DNA from: Marinilongibacter aquaticus
GTDB lineage: Bacteria; Bacteroidota; Bacteroidia; Cytophagales; Spirosomataceae
DNA length: 64,000 nucleotides
NCBI RefSeq assembly: GCF_020149935.1
Contig: NZ_CP083757.1
Coordinates: 1,054,001 to 1,118,000, forward strand
Direction: 5' to 3'
Shown here: piece by piece, positions 48,001 to 56,517 of the stretch
Layout: the number at the start of each line of letters is the position of its first letter
How positions within the stretch are numbered: the first letter of the stretch is position 1
Made by a program: the position numbers and the translations under genes
The notes under the pieces: model-generated
The model's database searches: none
What the model was told of the DNA's origin: nothing
What the model saw: only the letters and a program-made list of their open reading frames with translations

Positions 48001-48024
48001 CTTCTTTCCGTTCTTAATTTTCAT
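45019..48024 (-). CDS. SusC/RagA-family TonB-linked outer-membrane receptor
   Basis: The 1001-residue protein has a signal peptide (about 1-24), a carboxypeptidase-regulatory-like domain (GVVTDAESGLPLPGASV), and the SusC plug signature (VVVGYGTVKKSDLTGSV, GVQVKQNTGAPG, RIRGTNSI, LYVIDGFPYSG), then a long barrel ending in a C-terminal aromatic-rich strand. It imports oligosaccharides bound by the SusD partner. No N-terminal STN domain is visible, so it probably does not signal to an anti-sigma factor. A six-residue tandem duplication (TLTRNS) is encoded at 46907-46942. Confidence 0.96.
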   Translation of the reverse strand: MKIKNGKKQVFLLPLLFWANLVLAQSTISGVVTDAESGLPLPGASVQAGSNSGSITNGDGAYTIRVSPADTKLSFTFLGYITQEVTIGGRSEINIELKPNTEVLEEVVVVGYGTVKKSDLTGSVASVKNEEITAFPAANVMQSLSGRASGVQVKQNTGAPGAPVSVRIRGTNSIQGSNEPLYVIDGFPYSGSNPTVLSNNDIESIEVLKDASATAIYGSRGANGVVLITTKRGKSGKTTVDFESTYGIQTLRKKLDLMNAQEYMTFYNEQAQNDNIQPYFSQQEIDQAGKGYDWQDLVFTSAPIKNNNLSINGGTGKTRFSISGTVFGQEGIVQGSNYKKYSLRGFFTHEINKMLSIDYGATLTRNSTLTRNSGGGNRGASMIGAALSAPPTLTPYNEDGSYRVLATAYPFISNVITNPLNYINEQSNGSVANIVLANAAISFKPFEGLTLKIYGGVENNDSRTNNYTSVNFINSSGSASVSASNNLSLLNENTLTYTKTFNDKHALTALAGVTYQDFKAEDLSGSGTGFLSDATESYNLGAAENPGIPGSSYSYSVLISYLARINYTFDNRYLFTVSMRSDGSSKYSNGNKWGYFPSGAFAWRIMEEDFMKEVTFLSDLKFRTSFGYTGSQAIGAYATLNQLASGKTIFGDVLFNAFAPGTTLPGDLKWETTEQFDMGLDVGLFSNRLKLTVDAYMKNTRNLLNTVQLPSSLGFTRTIQNVGQIQNKGLELAADVVVSDKSFKWDVNANISFNRSKVVKLYGGQDILGGSVNVTFINDNSSLLREGQPMSVFFGYLKDGYDENGKEIYKDISGPDGVADGIINQFDKTIIGNPNPKFTYGINSAMKYKGFDLNLFFQGSQGNDIVNVSAIGNSLDYGFGLNMLKSVYDDHWTPENTNAKYPAITRNLNMRYSDRLVEDGSFLRLRNVQLAYNLPLQQMGLSWIRNLQVYASGQNLLTFTKYSWWDPEVNSQGGANSIAQGIDHYSYPTAKSVTFGIKVGL

Positions 48025-48327
48025 AATTTCAACAGGGTTAAATAAAATATTTTATATTATTGAATAGTATTTTATAATCACAAATATATGACAATTTTCT
48101 ACATGCAATACTTTCCCCAAGAAATTTTATAGAAAAAAAGTACTATTTAAGATTCGATCGATACAATTTGGTGCATCTAGGAGCCCAAACTGGGCAAATA
48201 GGTATTTGAAACAGATTTGAAAATCTCTGCAAACGTGGTTCTTACACCATCCAAAATCACGCTTAAAATGGAGAAACGAACAAATTTGTGTTCGCATAGA
48301 GGGCAAAAGGCCCGTAATGTTGGCAAT
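48025..48327. other. PUL control region
   Basis: About 300 bases separate the SusC gene from the IclR gene, both on the minus strand. The part nearest susC is very AT-rich and contains the candidate promoter at 48081-48108. The part nearest iclR (48170-48327) is mixed and holds no recognisable gene. HTCS and IclR proteins would be expected to bind here. Confidence 0.65.
48081..48108 (-). promoter_or_regulatory. Candidate promoter of the PUL operon
   Basis: On the minus strand TATATTTG (48088-48081) matches the Bacteroidota -7 element TAnnTTTG exactly, and a TTG (48108-48106) lies 17 bases upstream as a possible -33 element. The start codon of susC is 57 bases further downstream. An AT-rich leader follows. 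Confidence 0.5.
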
Positions 48328-49059
48328 TTAGGGCAATGCCAAACTAATTTCTTCGACCGTCTTCTGCATATGGCTCAAAATACTTTTACGAGCAGTTTCG
48401 TCAAATCGGAACTCGGGCAAGAAAACTCCCAACCCCGCGATCACTTCACCATTTTTAGCCACTGGCATCGCCACGCCCAAAATCCTTGATCGGGCAACTT
48501 GAACGGCATAGCCCTTTTCACGAATCTCTGAAAGAGCCCGTCGAAAATCTTCTTCCGTCTGAACTCCCGGCCATACATCGATTGCTGGCAGACCGTAGTT
48601 CACAATGAAGTCACTGAGTTTCTTTTCAGAAAGATAAGCCAACAACACTCGGCCCGAGGCCGTCTGGGTAGCTTTCTTTTCTCTTTTATTTATCACCTGA
48701 AGCTCCTGCTCAGCGTAGGCCTCATGCAAGCTCACCCGCATATCTCCTCTGAGAATCCCTACCATGCAGTTTTCATTTATGGAGTGCATCAATGTAACCA
48801 AGGGCTCTCGAGAAGCATTAATGATATCAATGCTGTAAGAGTTGTCTCCTGTCAAAAAGTAAATCATTGGCCCCAGGCCATAACCTTTTTTTGCTCCTTT
48901 GACCAAATAATCACGCACAACGAGTGTCTTGATAATATTCGCACATGTGCCGTGATTCAACTTTAAATGATTGGCAATTTCCGCCAATGGCACATCTTTC
49001 CGACCACTCGCAGCTATGTACTCTATAATATTTAGGGCTCTATGGACGACTTGAATCAT
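48328..49059 (-). CDS. IclR-family transcriptional regulator
   Basis: The 243-residue protein has an N-terminal winged helix (about 5-65, with EIANHLKLNHGTCANIIKTL as the helix-turn-helix) and the C-terminal effector domain ending in GVAMPVAKNGEVIAGLGVF, the IclR signature. Family members bind small organic acids or sugar acids and repress nearby genes. Being directly upstream of a PUL with a sugar-acid pathway, it probably senses a pathway intermediate. It is transcribed toward the PUL, so read-through from its promoter is possible. Confidence 0.92.
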   Translation of the reverse strand: MIQVVHRALNIIEYIAASGRKDVPLAEIANHLKLNHGTCANIIKTLVVRDYLVKGAKKGYGLGPMIYFLTGDNSYSIDIINASREPLVTLMHSINENCMVGILRGDMRVSLHEAYAEQELQVINKREKKATQTASGRVLLAYLSEKKLSDFIVNYGLPAIDVWPGVQTEEDFRRALSEIREKGYAVQVARSRILGVAMPVAKNGEVIAGLGVFLPEFRFDETARKSILSHMQKTVEEISLALP

Positions 49060-49340
49060 TAATTTTACCGATTTGCTTTGTCAACAGAAAGCAATATTTT
49101 CCGTATCTATTGATCGTATTCTGTGCTAAAAATAGTATCCAAAATTGAAGTCAAAACCTGAAACAACATGCTTTTCCATTTAGCCCTTGACAAAACACAT
49201 TTTGGCAAACAAATATAAGAAGCAATTTAGATTTTGCCTCTTATCCTACTGACTTCCACTAAACGGTCAAATAAACCCAGCTTCAAACACCCGCCAAAAA
49301 TCGTAAGCCTATCCATCCTTACCTCTGACAAAATACTATT
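49060..49340. other. Divergent intergenic region, left part
   Basis: Between the IclR gene (minus strand) and the COG0523 gene (plus strand) lie about 425 bases, most of it non-coding. This left part should contain the IclR promoter. A single TATATTTG on the minus strand (49217-49210) matches the -7 element, but no -33 partner is at the usual distance. Nothing else is recognised. Confidence 0.5.
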
Positions 49341-49394
49341 TGCAACATTGTTGCATCTAAAGGTTAGATTTTCCATATTTGCAACATTGTTGCA
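49341..49394 (+). promoter_or_regulatory. Two palindromic Zur-like operator sites over a candidate promoter
   Basis: The 15-bp palindrome TGCAACATTGTTGCA occurs identically at 49341-49355 and 49380-49394, with centres 39 bp apart. A 7-1-7 inverted repeat is the Fur/Zur-type operator form. Between them lies a near-consensus -7 element CATATTTG (49374-49381), with TTG (49351-49353) 20 bases upstream, so each operator overlaps one promoter element. Repression by a zinc-loaded regulator is inferred from the downstream COG0523 gene. Confidence 0.65.
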
Positions 49395-49485
49395 TTTTAT
49401 CACCAAATACAAATTCTCTGTAAAAGGCGGCACTGTCTCAAAGGGACATCCGCCCTATTTTCATCTTCTATCCATTTAAAAATTC

Positions 49486-50694
49486 ATGAAAAAACTTCCT
49501 GTAACTGTATTGTCGGGTTTTCTTGGGGCCGGAAAAACCACCCTTCTCAACCACGTACTCCACAACAAAGAAGGCCTAAAAGTGGCCGTGATCGTGAACG
49601 ACATGAGCGAAGTCAATGTGGATGCGGCTTTGGTCAAAAGTGAAAACGTATTGAACCGCACCGAAGAAAAATTAGTGGAAATGAGCAACGGGTGCATCTG
49701 CTGCACCTTGCGTGAAGACCTCATGATCGAAGTGGAAAAACTGGCCAAAGAGGGTCGCTTCGATTACCTTCTCATCGAATCTACAGGTATTTCTGAGCCC
49801 GTGCCCGTGGCCCAAACTTTCAGCTTCGTGGATGAAGAAAACGGTATAGACCTCTCGAAATGGTCGCATATCGATTGCATGGTCACGGTGGTTGATGCCT
49901 ACAATTTTGGCCGCGATTTTGGTTCTTCGGAAACCGTATGGACCAAAAAACTGAATGAAGACCCAAACGATCAACGCACCATCGTGAATTTGCTGACCGA
50001 TCAGATCGAGTTTGCCGACATCATCATCTTAAATAAAACAGACCTCGTGAGCCCTTTTCAATTGGGCGAATTAAAAGCGGTGATTAAATCGCTCAATCCT
50101 GTGGCCAAAATTGTAGAGTCCAGCTTTTCCAAAGTGCCCGTGCATGAAATTGTCAATACTGGTCTTTTCGACTATGAAAAAGCGGCAAGTTCGGCGGGCT
50201 GGATTCAGGAATTGGCCAACAGAAAAAACGGATTGGCACACACCCCCGAAACGGAGGAGTACGGCATCGTCAGTTTTGTTTTCCGAAACAAACGCCCCTT
50301 TCACCCCGAACGCTTCTGGAACTACATCGGGAACGACTGGCACTCGGGCATTATCCGATCAAAAGGGCTTTTTTGGCTCGCTTCACGGCCAGATTCCGCT
50401 CTCAACTGGAGCCAAGCGGGTGGCTCGCTTCGGGCCGAAAGTGCTGGAGTTTGGTGGGCAAGCATGCCTTTTGCCGAACGCATGCGTTATATGGCTTTCT
50501 TGGAGAACCGAGAAAACATCGAAAGCCGCTGGGATAAACGTTTCGGCGACCGTATGAACGAACTCGTACTCATCGGACAAGATTTGGATGAATCACAAAT
50601 CAGCCGTGAATTAAACAATTGTCTGTGCACCGAAACGGAAATCCTGGAAATGGAAAAAGGAAAATCCTTCTACGATCCATTCCCGAAAATCTGA
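49486..50694 (+). CDS. COG0523-family GTP-dependent metal chaperone
   Basis: This P-loop GTPase of the CobW/COG0523 group has Walker [11 protein letters not shown] (about residues 11-20), the metal-binding signature [10 protein letters not shown], the ILNKTDLV guanine motif, and the CobW C-terminal domain after residue 260 ([12 protein letters not shown]). Such proteins pass zinc to client enzymes when zinc is scarce and are often controlled by Zur. The two palindromes at 49341-49394 support that. The binding loop lacks a His-rich stretch. The following DUF3299-type gene starts after its stop at 50796, or inside it if a longer start is used. Confidence 0.9.
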   Translation: MKKLPVTVLSGFLGAGKTTLLNHVLHNKEGLKVAVIVNDMSEVNVDAALVKSENVLNRTEEKLVEMSNGCICCTLREDLMIEVEKLAKEGRFDYLLIESTGISEPVPVAQTFSFVDEENGIDLSKWSHIDCMVTVVDAYNFGRDFGSSETVWTKKLNEDPNDQRTIVNLLTDQIEFADIIILNKTDLVSPFQLGELKAVIKSLNPVAKIVESSFSKVPVHEIVNTGLFDYEKAASSAGWIQELANRKNGLAHTPETEEYGIVSFVFRNKRPFHPERFWNYIGNDWHSGIIRSKGLFWLASRPDSALNWSQAGGSLRAESAGVWWASMPFAERMRYMAFLENRENIESRWDKRFGDRMNELVLIGQDLDESQISRELNNCLCTETEILEMEKGKSFYDPFPKI

Positions 50695-50795
50695 AAAGCC
50701 CATTAAAAGGAAAAGTCCTATTCTGCCTTTCGGTACTGCTCATTGGTTTCGCGAACAAAGAATGCACCAATTTCCATTTTAAAAATCACTTGCTC

Positions 50796-51380
50796 ATGGA
50801 TAAATTTGTTCAACACTATTTTTTCTTGCCCTTGCTCGTTTGCGTGGTCATTTGCCAGCATACAATGGGCACACGCCATTTGTTGCATTTCTTTTCCCTC
50901 TTCTTCCCTCTCACGGTCGAACAGGAATTGCGTTTGAAACCGACAAATTGGCCTGTCCTCGATACGATAGCAAGCGAAAATAGCCCCATTGTGCAAACCG
51001 AAAGGCTGACTTGGCAGCAATTGGAGCACCTCCGCTTTCGGCTCAAATACAATAAAGAATTTGCCCAAATGGTGCCCTATCCTGTTTTCAGTCGTGAAAT
51101 CAAAAACCTCGAAGGCCTTTCGCTGCAAATTTCCGGCTACGTCGTTCCATTGGACCTGCAACAAGGATTGTACGCCCTTTCAAGATTCACCTACGCCTCT
51201 TGCTTTTTCTGTGGCGGGGCTGGTGAAGAGTCCGTCATTTCCATCAAATTCACGGAAAAGCCGCGACGTTTCAAAACGGATGAGTTCTGTACCATTCGCG
51301 GCACATTGGAGCTGAATGCCAGCGACCTGAACGACTTCATCTATATCTTTCGGGAAGCCAAAGAAGTAAAAAGCAGATAA
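50796..51380 (+). CDS. DUF3299-type exported protein
   Basis: From ATG 50796 the protein has a hydrophobic N-terminus (FFLPLLVCVVICQHT) that is likely a signal or anchor, then a compact domain of about 150 residues. The end of the domain carries the motif FFCGGAGEES, with two Cys that might bind metal. I compare it with the DUF3299 family, periplasmic proteins of unknown role. Starts upstream of 50796 would overlap the COG0523 gene. Its place after a COG0523 gene suggests zinc or metal homeostasis. Confidence 0.65.
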   Translation: MDKFVQHYFFLPLLVCVVICQHTMGTRHLLHFFSLFFPLTVEQELRLKPTNWPVLDTIASENSPIVQTERLTWQQLEHLRFRLKYNKEFAQMVPYPVFSREIKNLEGLSLQISGYVVPLDLQQGLYALSRFTYASCFFCGGAGEESVISIKFTEKPRRFKTDEFCTIRGTLELNASDLNDFIYIFREAKEVKSR

Positions 51381-51504
51381 AACCTCTGCATATCCCATTT
51401 CAAAATGCACAGTATATAAAGTGGGTTGAGCAATAAATAACCCAATTTTAAAAGTGCAGCACTATTGCGTTAAAGATAAAATAGTACATTTATCGCCCCT
51501 TAAA

Positions 51505-51861
51505 ATGAACAAGATCACCATGAAAAGCAAAAAACTCGACATTCTCGGGATTTCCGCGGCTACACTCTGCCTCATTCATTGCTTGGTATTTCCTATGCTG
51601 ATGATCGTGCCACTGGGCATTGCTCACAATGCCTATATCGACCTCGCCTTTTTGACAATCGGCCTGTTGATTGTCTTCCGAATTACCCGAAACATGAATC
51701 TGGGAATTTTGAAATCGCTCTTTTGGTCTGGCATTGGATTAATCGGAATTTCCATATTTCTCGATCTGCTGTTCCATTATCATTCGCCCTTGATTTATAT
51801 AGGCACCACCACGTTGGTCATTGCCCATGTGCTGCATTTCAACAGCCACAAAGAGGCCTAA
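51505..51861 (+). CDS. MerC-family membrane protein
   Basis: About 118 residues with four hydrophobic segments. The first helix carries the CLIHCLVFP motif, typical of MerC-domain proteins, where the two Cys contact metal ions. The gene is third after the metal-chaperone gene; a short stem (TGGGTT 51422-51427, AACCCA 51439-51444) lies in the gap, so transcription from the upstream promoter may be reduced. Start could be ATG 51520. MerC imports mercury in mercury-resistant strains, but here no mer genes are near, so another metal such as zinc is more plausible. Confidence 0.75.
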   Translation: MNKITMKSKKLDILGISAATLCLIHCLVFPMLMIVPLGIAHNAYIDLAFLTIGLLIVFRITRNMNLGILKSLFWSGIGLIGISIFLDLLFHYHSPLIYIGTTTLVIAHVLHFNSHKEA

Positions 51862-51888
51862 TGTGAGTGTAAGCGATTCGGAATTACG

Positions 51889-51920
51889 TTGATTAAAACT
51901 CCTTTAAAACAATAATTTTG
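51889..51920 (+). promoter_or_regulatory. Candidate promoter of the first serine hydrolase gene
   Basis: TTG (51889-51891), a 21-base spacer, and TAATTTTG (51913-51920) match the Bacteroidota -33/-7 arrangement. The coding start is 88 bases downstream. Confidence 0.5.
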
Positions 51921-52008
51921 CAGTCTCACAGTTTTGAGGGTTGAAATCTGCCGCGACTCCTGAACGAGTTCCGGATCATCGACAAAGAATTTGACCCTAT
52001 TCTAGCCT

Positions 52009-53511
52009 ATGAACACATTGGTAAAAACCATAGCCCTTTTCTCTTTTGCCTCGACACTGGTCGTCTCTTGCACCACCCAAACCGAGAAAGCCGATTGTTT
52101 CCAATCCAAAGATGCAAGCGAAAGAAAGACCGAACTGGAAAACGGCATCCGTGAACAGGTGAAATTTTTGGGCGAGTTGGAAAAGCTGAACTCGATTCAG
52201 CAAAAAATGGAGGATTACGCTATTCCGGCTTTATCTATGGCGGTCATTCACCAAGGCGAGCTTGCGTGGACAAACGTCTACCAAAATCCCAATTTCCCTG
52301 AAGAACAAGCATTGGATTGTGCAAGCATTTTTCAGGCGGCTTCCTTATCGAAACCCGTGACGTTTATGGCCGCTTTGCGGATGCAAGCCGCGGGAGAAAT
52401 CGATATGGATGAAGATATCCAACATTACCTGACAGACTTCACCTTGCCCCAAGGGAAACAAACTGCCGAAAATCCGGTAACCTTTCGCAATATTTTTGCC
52501 CATACTTCGGGAATCACTGCGGGGGGATACCAAGGATATGCCAAAAAGCTGCCTATGCCCTCGGATATAGATATTCTGAAAGGTGTCGAAGGTGTCAATT
52601 CTCCTGCAATAGAAGTGCTTTCTCCGCCCAATGAAGCCCTTGTGTATTCGGGTGGAGGCTACACATTGGCCGAATTGGCCCTGCAAGATATCTTCCGTGC
52701 CAAATTTGCAGACATCATGAAAAAATGGATACTTGAGCCCGTGGGCATGACACATGCGGAGTTTACCCAACCCCTACCCGACGAGAGAACCAATCAAGTG
52801 GCCAAGGGCTATACCCAATCGGGAGAACTGATTGAAGGCGGATGGAACAATTACCCCGAGCAAGCCGCTGCGGGGCTTTGGAGCAATGCTACAGATTTGG
52901 CCAAATTCTTAATCGAAATCTACAAAGGCTATCAAGGTAAAAGTACGGTTTTCTCACAGTCTGATATTCAATCCATACTTCGTGAAGAGCGGGACGGCCA
53001 CGTATATGGATTCATCGTCAATCATACAGACGATGATATTTCAATCACACATTTTGGAGGCAATGTCGGCTACCGTACAGGCATGACCATAAGCTTGACG
53101 AACGGCAACGGTTTGGTCTATTTGATCAATTCGGACAAGGGCATTGCTTTGGGCAACGAATTGCTTCTTTCTGCCTCGCAGGTGTACAATTGGGCACATT
53201 TTAGGCAAACCGATGTACAGCGGAAGCAAGTGGAGCCAGAAATTTTAAAAGGCCTGTCCGGTACATACAAATGGAATAAGCAGATAGACCTTTCGGTCGA
53301 ATGGAACGAAGCCGATAAAGCACTCTCACTCTTTTTCCCCAATGGCGACGCATACAAATTGGTACCCATTGTAGGCGAAGAACTCGATTTCATCCACCCC
53401 AATACGGGCGTTGAAGTTTCCTTTTTAAAGCAAGATGACTTCCATTCCTTTTCACTGTACGGTCAAACTGCCGTCAAATTAAATGCGGAAGAAAAATCAG
53501 GCTTGAATTAA
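52009..53511 (+). CDS. Class C beta-lactamase-like serine hydrolase, lipoprotein
   Basis: A lipoprotein signal (STLVVSC at about 15-21) is followed by a beta-lactamase/DD-peptidase-like domain with Ser112-x-x-Lys115 (ASLSK), a Tyr box (YSGGGY) and HFGGN in place of KTG. The C-terminal about 110 residues form an additional beta domain. Family members include esterases, D-aminopeptidases and PBP4-like enzymes, so resistance to beta-lactams must not be assumed. The stop overlaps the next ATG by one base, suggesting co-translation with the MepB-family gene. Confidence 0.82.
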   Translation: MNTLVKTIALFSFASTLVVSCTTQTEKADCFQSKDASERKTELENGIREQVKFLGELEKLNSIQQKMEDYAIPALSMAVIHQGELAWTNVYQNPNFPEEQALDCASIFQAASLSKPVTFMAALRMQAAGEIDMDEDIQHYLTDFTLPQGKQTAENPVTFRNIFAHTSGITAGGYQGYAKKLPMPSDIDILKGVEGVNSPAIEVLSPPNEALVYSGGGYTLAELALQDIFRAKFADIMKKWILEPVGMTHAEFTQPLPDERTNQVAKGYTQSGELIEGGWNNYPEQAAAGLWSNATDLAKFLIEIYKGYQGKSTVFSQSDIQSILREERDGHVYGFIVNHTDDDISITHFGGNVGYRTGMTISLTNGNGLVYLINSDKGIALGNELLLSASQVYNWAHFRQTDVQRKQVEPEILKGLSGTYKWNKQIDLSVEWNEADKALSLFFPNGDAYKLVPIVGEELDFIHPNTGVEVSFLKQDDFHSFSLYGQTAVKLNAEEKSGLN

Positions 53512-54035
53512 TGGAAATGTATATACTGAACAGAAATCTACAGGAAATCAAAACCAAAATTTACGACAAGCTATCTTTTGAACTTTCGGATATAGAAAAC
53601 GAATCGGAAGGTACGGCTTACGATGCCTGTCGCTTCGCATTGAACGGCCTGAAAATCATTTCGAGAAGTGCGAAAACAACGCCAAAGAAAGTCGGCCAAT
53701 TCGTAACATTCTGGAAACGAAACACAAAGGGGCTGACCGAACCTTATGCCGAAAAGGACAGATTCGATTTTTATATCATTCAAGTAAAATCGGGCAACCG
53801 ATTCGGACAGTTCGTATTTCCAAAATCAGAATTGATCAATAAAGGCTTGGTGGCATCGGAAAAGAAAGAAGGCAAAAGAGGATTTAGAGTATATCCGATT
53901 TGGGATGGAAATTTAAACCCACAAGCCCAAAAAACACAAGCTTGGCAGTTGCAGTATTTTTACGAAATCGACGACAGCACCGACTTGCAAAACGTACAGG
54001 CTTTGTATTCGCCGAAAGAAAAAGCCGCAGCCTGA
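53511..54035 (+). CDS. MepB-family protein
   Basis: A 174-residue soluble protein resembling the MepB family (named after the Staphylococcus mep locus): core NTKGLTEPYAEKDRFDFYII and GQFVFPKSEL. The function of the family is unknown; the link to drug efflux is only historical, and no MATE pump is near. It starts on the last base of the serine-hydrolase stop (TAATG). Confidence 0.8.
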   Translation: MEMYILNRNLQEIKTKIYDKLSFELSDIENESEGTAYDACRFALNGLKIISRSAKTTPKKVGQFVTFWKRNTKGLTEPYAEKDRFDFYIIQVKSGNRFGQFVFPKSELINKGLVASEKKEGKRGFRVYPIWDGNLNPQAQKTQAWQLQYFYEIDDSTDLQNVQALYSPKEKAAA

Positions 54036-54112
54036 AACTTCAACCATAAAATTGAAAACTCTGCCCGGTCTTGTGATTGGATTGAGCAATGGCTAGTTTG
54101 AAAAGAAAAACG

Positions 54113-55678
54113 ATGAACAGATCTTTTTTCAAACTCTGCCTATTGAGCCTGTCTTGCATTTGCTCCAACGTTTTTTCGCAATCCATCACCCTGAACCCTG
54201 TCGATTCTGTAGGGATTTCCATGAAAGACAACGCAGGCGGCTTGTCGGTGAGCCGGGTGGCTCTCACGGCCCTCGACAACCCCTCACCCTTGCAGTCTGT
54301 CAAAGAAGGCACGCTCGTGTACAATACCGGCGAAAACAGTGTCTTGGCTCCTGGCTTGTACGCTTGGCACGAGGAAGCTTGGGCTAAAATCATGTGGAAT
54401 CCAGAAGACGCCCTTCCTTCTGGAACCATCGTGGAGCGAACCGCAAAAAGCGACATGCCCGGTTTCTCCTATCTGGGGTCACAATACATCGATGCTTATT
54501 ACAGCGAAAGCATTGGCGAAGGCTTTGGAAGCTGGAACAACCTGCCCGCCTTCCCTTACGCGGGCAATGTGGAAGATCCTGCATTTACGACATACAACAA
54601 TAATTTTTTCGTTTGGTCGGGAAAAGACAATTCCTATCTCGACTATGAACAAACAGGAGCCTATTACAACTTTTCCAGTGAAATTTGGACACCGATGAAC
54701 ACCACCAATGCCCCCGCGGGCCGTTGGGGAGCCGCTACTGCCACAAACACCACAAGTGGCTATTTCCACGTATGGGGCGGCGTGACCTCCCTGATTGCCG
54801 CAGGCACAGAACCTGTATTGACCAACACGGGCGGCACATACGATTTACTCTATCCCAACAGTTCTTGGGCACCAATGCCGAACAGCCCTTTGGAAGCCCG
54901 ATACAAGCATACCGCCGTGACAGCCGGAGGCAATCAAGAACTTTTCATTGTATGGGGAGGAAGCGATGCCGACGGCCTTGCCTTTGGCGACGGAGCGATA
55001 TTCAGCTTGGCGAGCTATTCTTGGTCTATGTTACCCGCATGCCCCTTAAGCCCACGGTACGGACACAGTGCGGTCTGGACCGGCACCGAAATGATCGTAT
55101 ATGGAGGTACGGACGGCACCTTGCTTTACCGCGATGGGGCTTCCTACAATCCTTCTACCAATACTTGGGCCCTGATTCCCGAGTATCTCAGCAACCCCTC
55201 TGTTTACGGCCATGTAGCCGTATGGACAGGCACCGAAATGATCGTGATGGGTGGAGCGTACAACATTCAAGGCAGCATTGCCACCAACATCTGCAGCAGA
55301 TACAATCCGACTTCAAACACATGGAGCTCGGCCGCTACCGCTCCCGGTGGCGGAGCCTATGGCCACGGTGCCTTTTACAACCAAAAAGCAATATGGACAG
55401 GCAGTCAACTCATTGTGGGCGGAGGAGTCAATGCTGCCAATCCCGGTGGAGCCATTGCCGTGAGAGCTTATAATGCCAGTACCGATTCATGGACACTGTA
55501 TAACCGCACGCCCAGAAACCTCAAAGCCCCCGCCATGGGATGGGATGGCGAATCTGTGCTTCTTCAAGGTGGTTCGCTGTATTCGGCAGACTTTTTAAAG
55601 TTCGATCCCGATTCGGGCAATCCCGCACATGTGGAATTGGCAATCAAAAGGTTTTTTTACAAATACATCAAAGATTGA
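54113..55678 (+). CDS. Secreted Kelch-repeat-like protein
   Basis: Signal peptide (LCLLSLSCICSNVFS), then about 490 residues rich in Gly, Trp and Thr with repeats of the Kelch beta-propeller form, for example MIVYGGTDG, MIVMGGAYN and LIVGGGVNA, each preceded by AVWTGTE or a similar segment. The start at 54113 is used because it gives a normal signal peptide; 54089 adds eight residues. Surface or secreted scaffolding, or a carbohydrate-related function, are possible but not shown. Confidence 0.75.
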   Translation: MNRSFFKLCLLSLSCICSNVFSQSITLNPVDSVGISMKDNAGGLSVSRVALTALDNPSPLQSVKEGTLVYNTGENSVLAPGLYAWHEEAWAKIMWNPEDALPSGTIVERTAKSDMPGFSYLGSQYIDAYYSESIGEGFGSWNNLPAFPYAGNVEDPAFTTYNNNFFVWSGKDNSYLDYEQTGAYYNFSSEIWTPMNTTNAPAGRWGAATATNTTSGYFHVWGGVTSLIAAGTEPVLTNTGGTYDLLYPNSSWAPMPNSPLEARYKHTAVTAGGNQELFIVWGGSDADGLAFGDGAIFSLASYSWSMLPACPLSPRYGHSAVWTGTEMIVYGGTDGTLLYRDGASYNPSTNTWALIPEYLSNPSVYGHVAVWTGTEMIVMGGAYNIQGSIATNICSRYNPTSNTWSSAATAPGGGAYGHGAFYNQKAIWTGSQLIVGGGVNAANPGGAIAVRAYNASTDSWTLYNRTPRNLKAPAMGWDGESVLLQGGSLYSADFLKFDPDSGNPAHVELAIKRFFYKYIKD

Positions 55679-55885
55679 AAAGCGGTACAATATTGAAAAA
55701 GGATCTTCTTGATTTTCTTTCAGCCAGACAAATGTAACTTTTATGCTAAACAACGCCTCGTAAATGAAATACACATAAAAGTACTAACTTGTAGAAAGTT
55801 AACTTTGACCAAACGTATCAATATTTCAAAATTAACGGCTTCAAATATGAATTCCTTTTGGCCAAGACCGCAAGAAAGCATCTAA
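55679..55885. other. Intergenic region with a relic of a SIMPL-gene 3' end
   Basis: The segment 55731-55763 reads as NVTFMLNNAS followed by a stop, almost identical to the last residues of the SIMPL protein at 57222 (NVTFILN). The 22 bases AAATGTAACTTTTAT(G/A)CTAAAC match at 55730-55751 and 57198-57219 with one difference. No gene is present here; it marks one boundary of an inserted or duplicated patch. Confidence 0.6.
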
Positions 55886-56455
55886 ATGAAGGTACCTTTA
55901 TCAATCATATTGACTGTGTGCTCTTGGCACATTTCCTTTTCTCAGACAAGTAGCTTGGATTCAACATGGACCGTAAAAGGTCAAGAATTTCGATTAACCC
56001 TCAAATCCAACAGTAACTCTGAGGAAGTACTAAACACGTTATTAAAAATTTCCCGAGATTCGGAAACCATATTGATTGATACTATTGCAAGTAGTCGACT
56101 CTACATTGAACTTCGGGACATGAACAGTGACAATTTAATAGACCTCCTCATTTACCAAAGTTCTGGAGCAAGAGCCAATGAAACATTTAACTTATTCCTG
56201 TATAGACCCACTTCGATGAATTATTTGAAAGTTGAAGGATTTAATGATTGGCCAAATATGCATTCTACAAAAATCCCTGGTGTAGTTGCAAGCTACATTT
56301 TGAAGGGTGTTAACGAGTATAAATTTTTTGAAATAAATAGCTGGGGAGAATTGACTGACTTAAATATTTCCGAAGCGGATAGTTATCTTGATGGAAAAGC
56401 ATATAATAAAGGCCTCGACAAAGTTAGGCGATTAAAAAAATCATATCGACCATGA
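55886..56455 (+). CDS. Secreted protein of unknown function
   Basis: A 189-residue product with a signal peptide (KVPLSIILTVCSWHISFS). The mature part is hydrophilic and AT-rich in codon use compared with the housekeeping genes in the window. No family is recognised. It overlaps the reading frame of the next gene by a few bases if the longest start is used, and is probably in the same acquired patch. Confidence 0.6.
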   Translation: MKVPLSIILTVCSWHISFSQTSSLDSTWTVKGQEFRLTLKSNSNSEEVLNTLLKISRDSETILIDTIASSRLYIELRDMNSDNLIDLLIYQSSGARANETFNLFLYRPTSMNYLKVEGFNDWPNMHSTKIPGVVASYILKGVNEYKFFEINSWGELTDLNISEADSYLDGKAYNKGLDKVRRLKKSYRP

Positions 56456-56517
56456 ATAATGGCCAAAACTTATTAAATCGGACTAACTTTTTGGAACATG
56501 CAACAGACAAAACCCAA

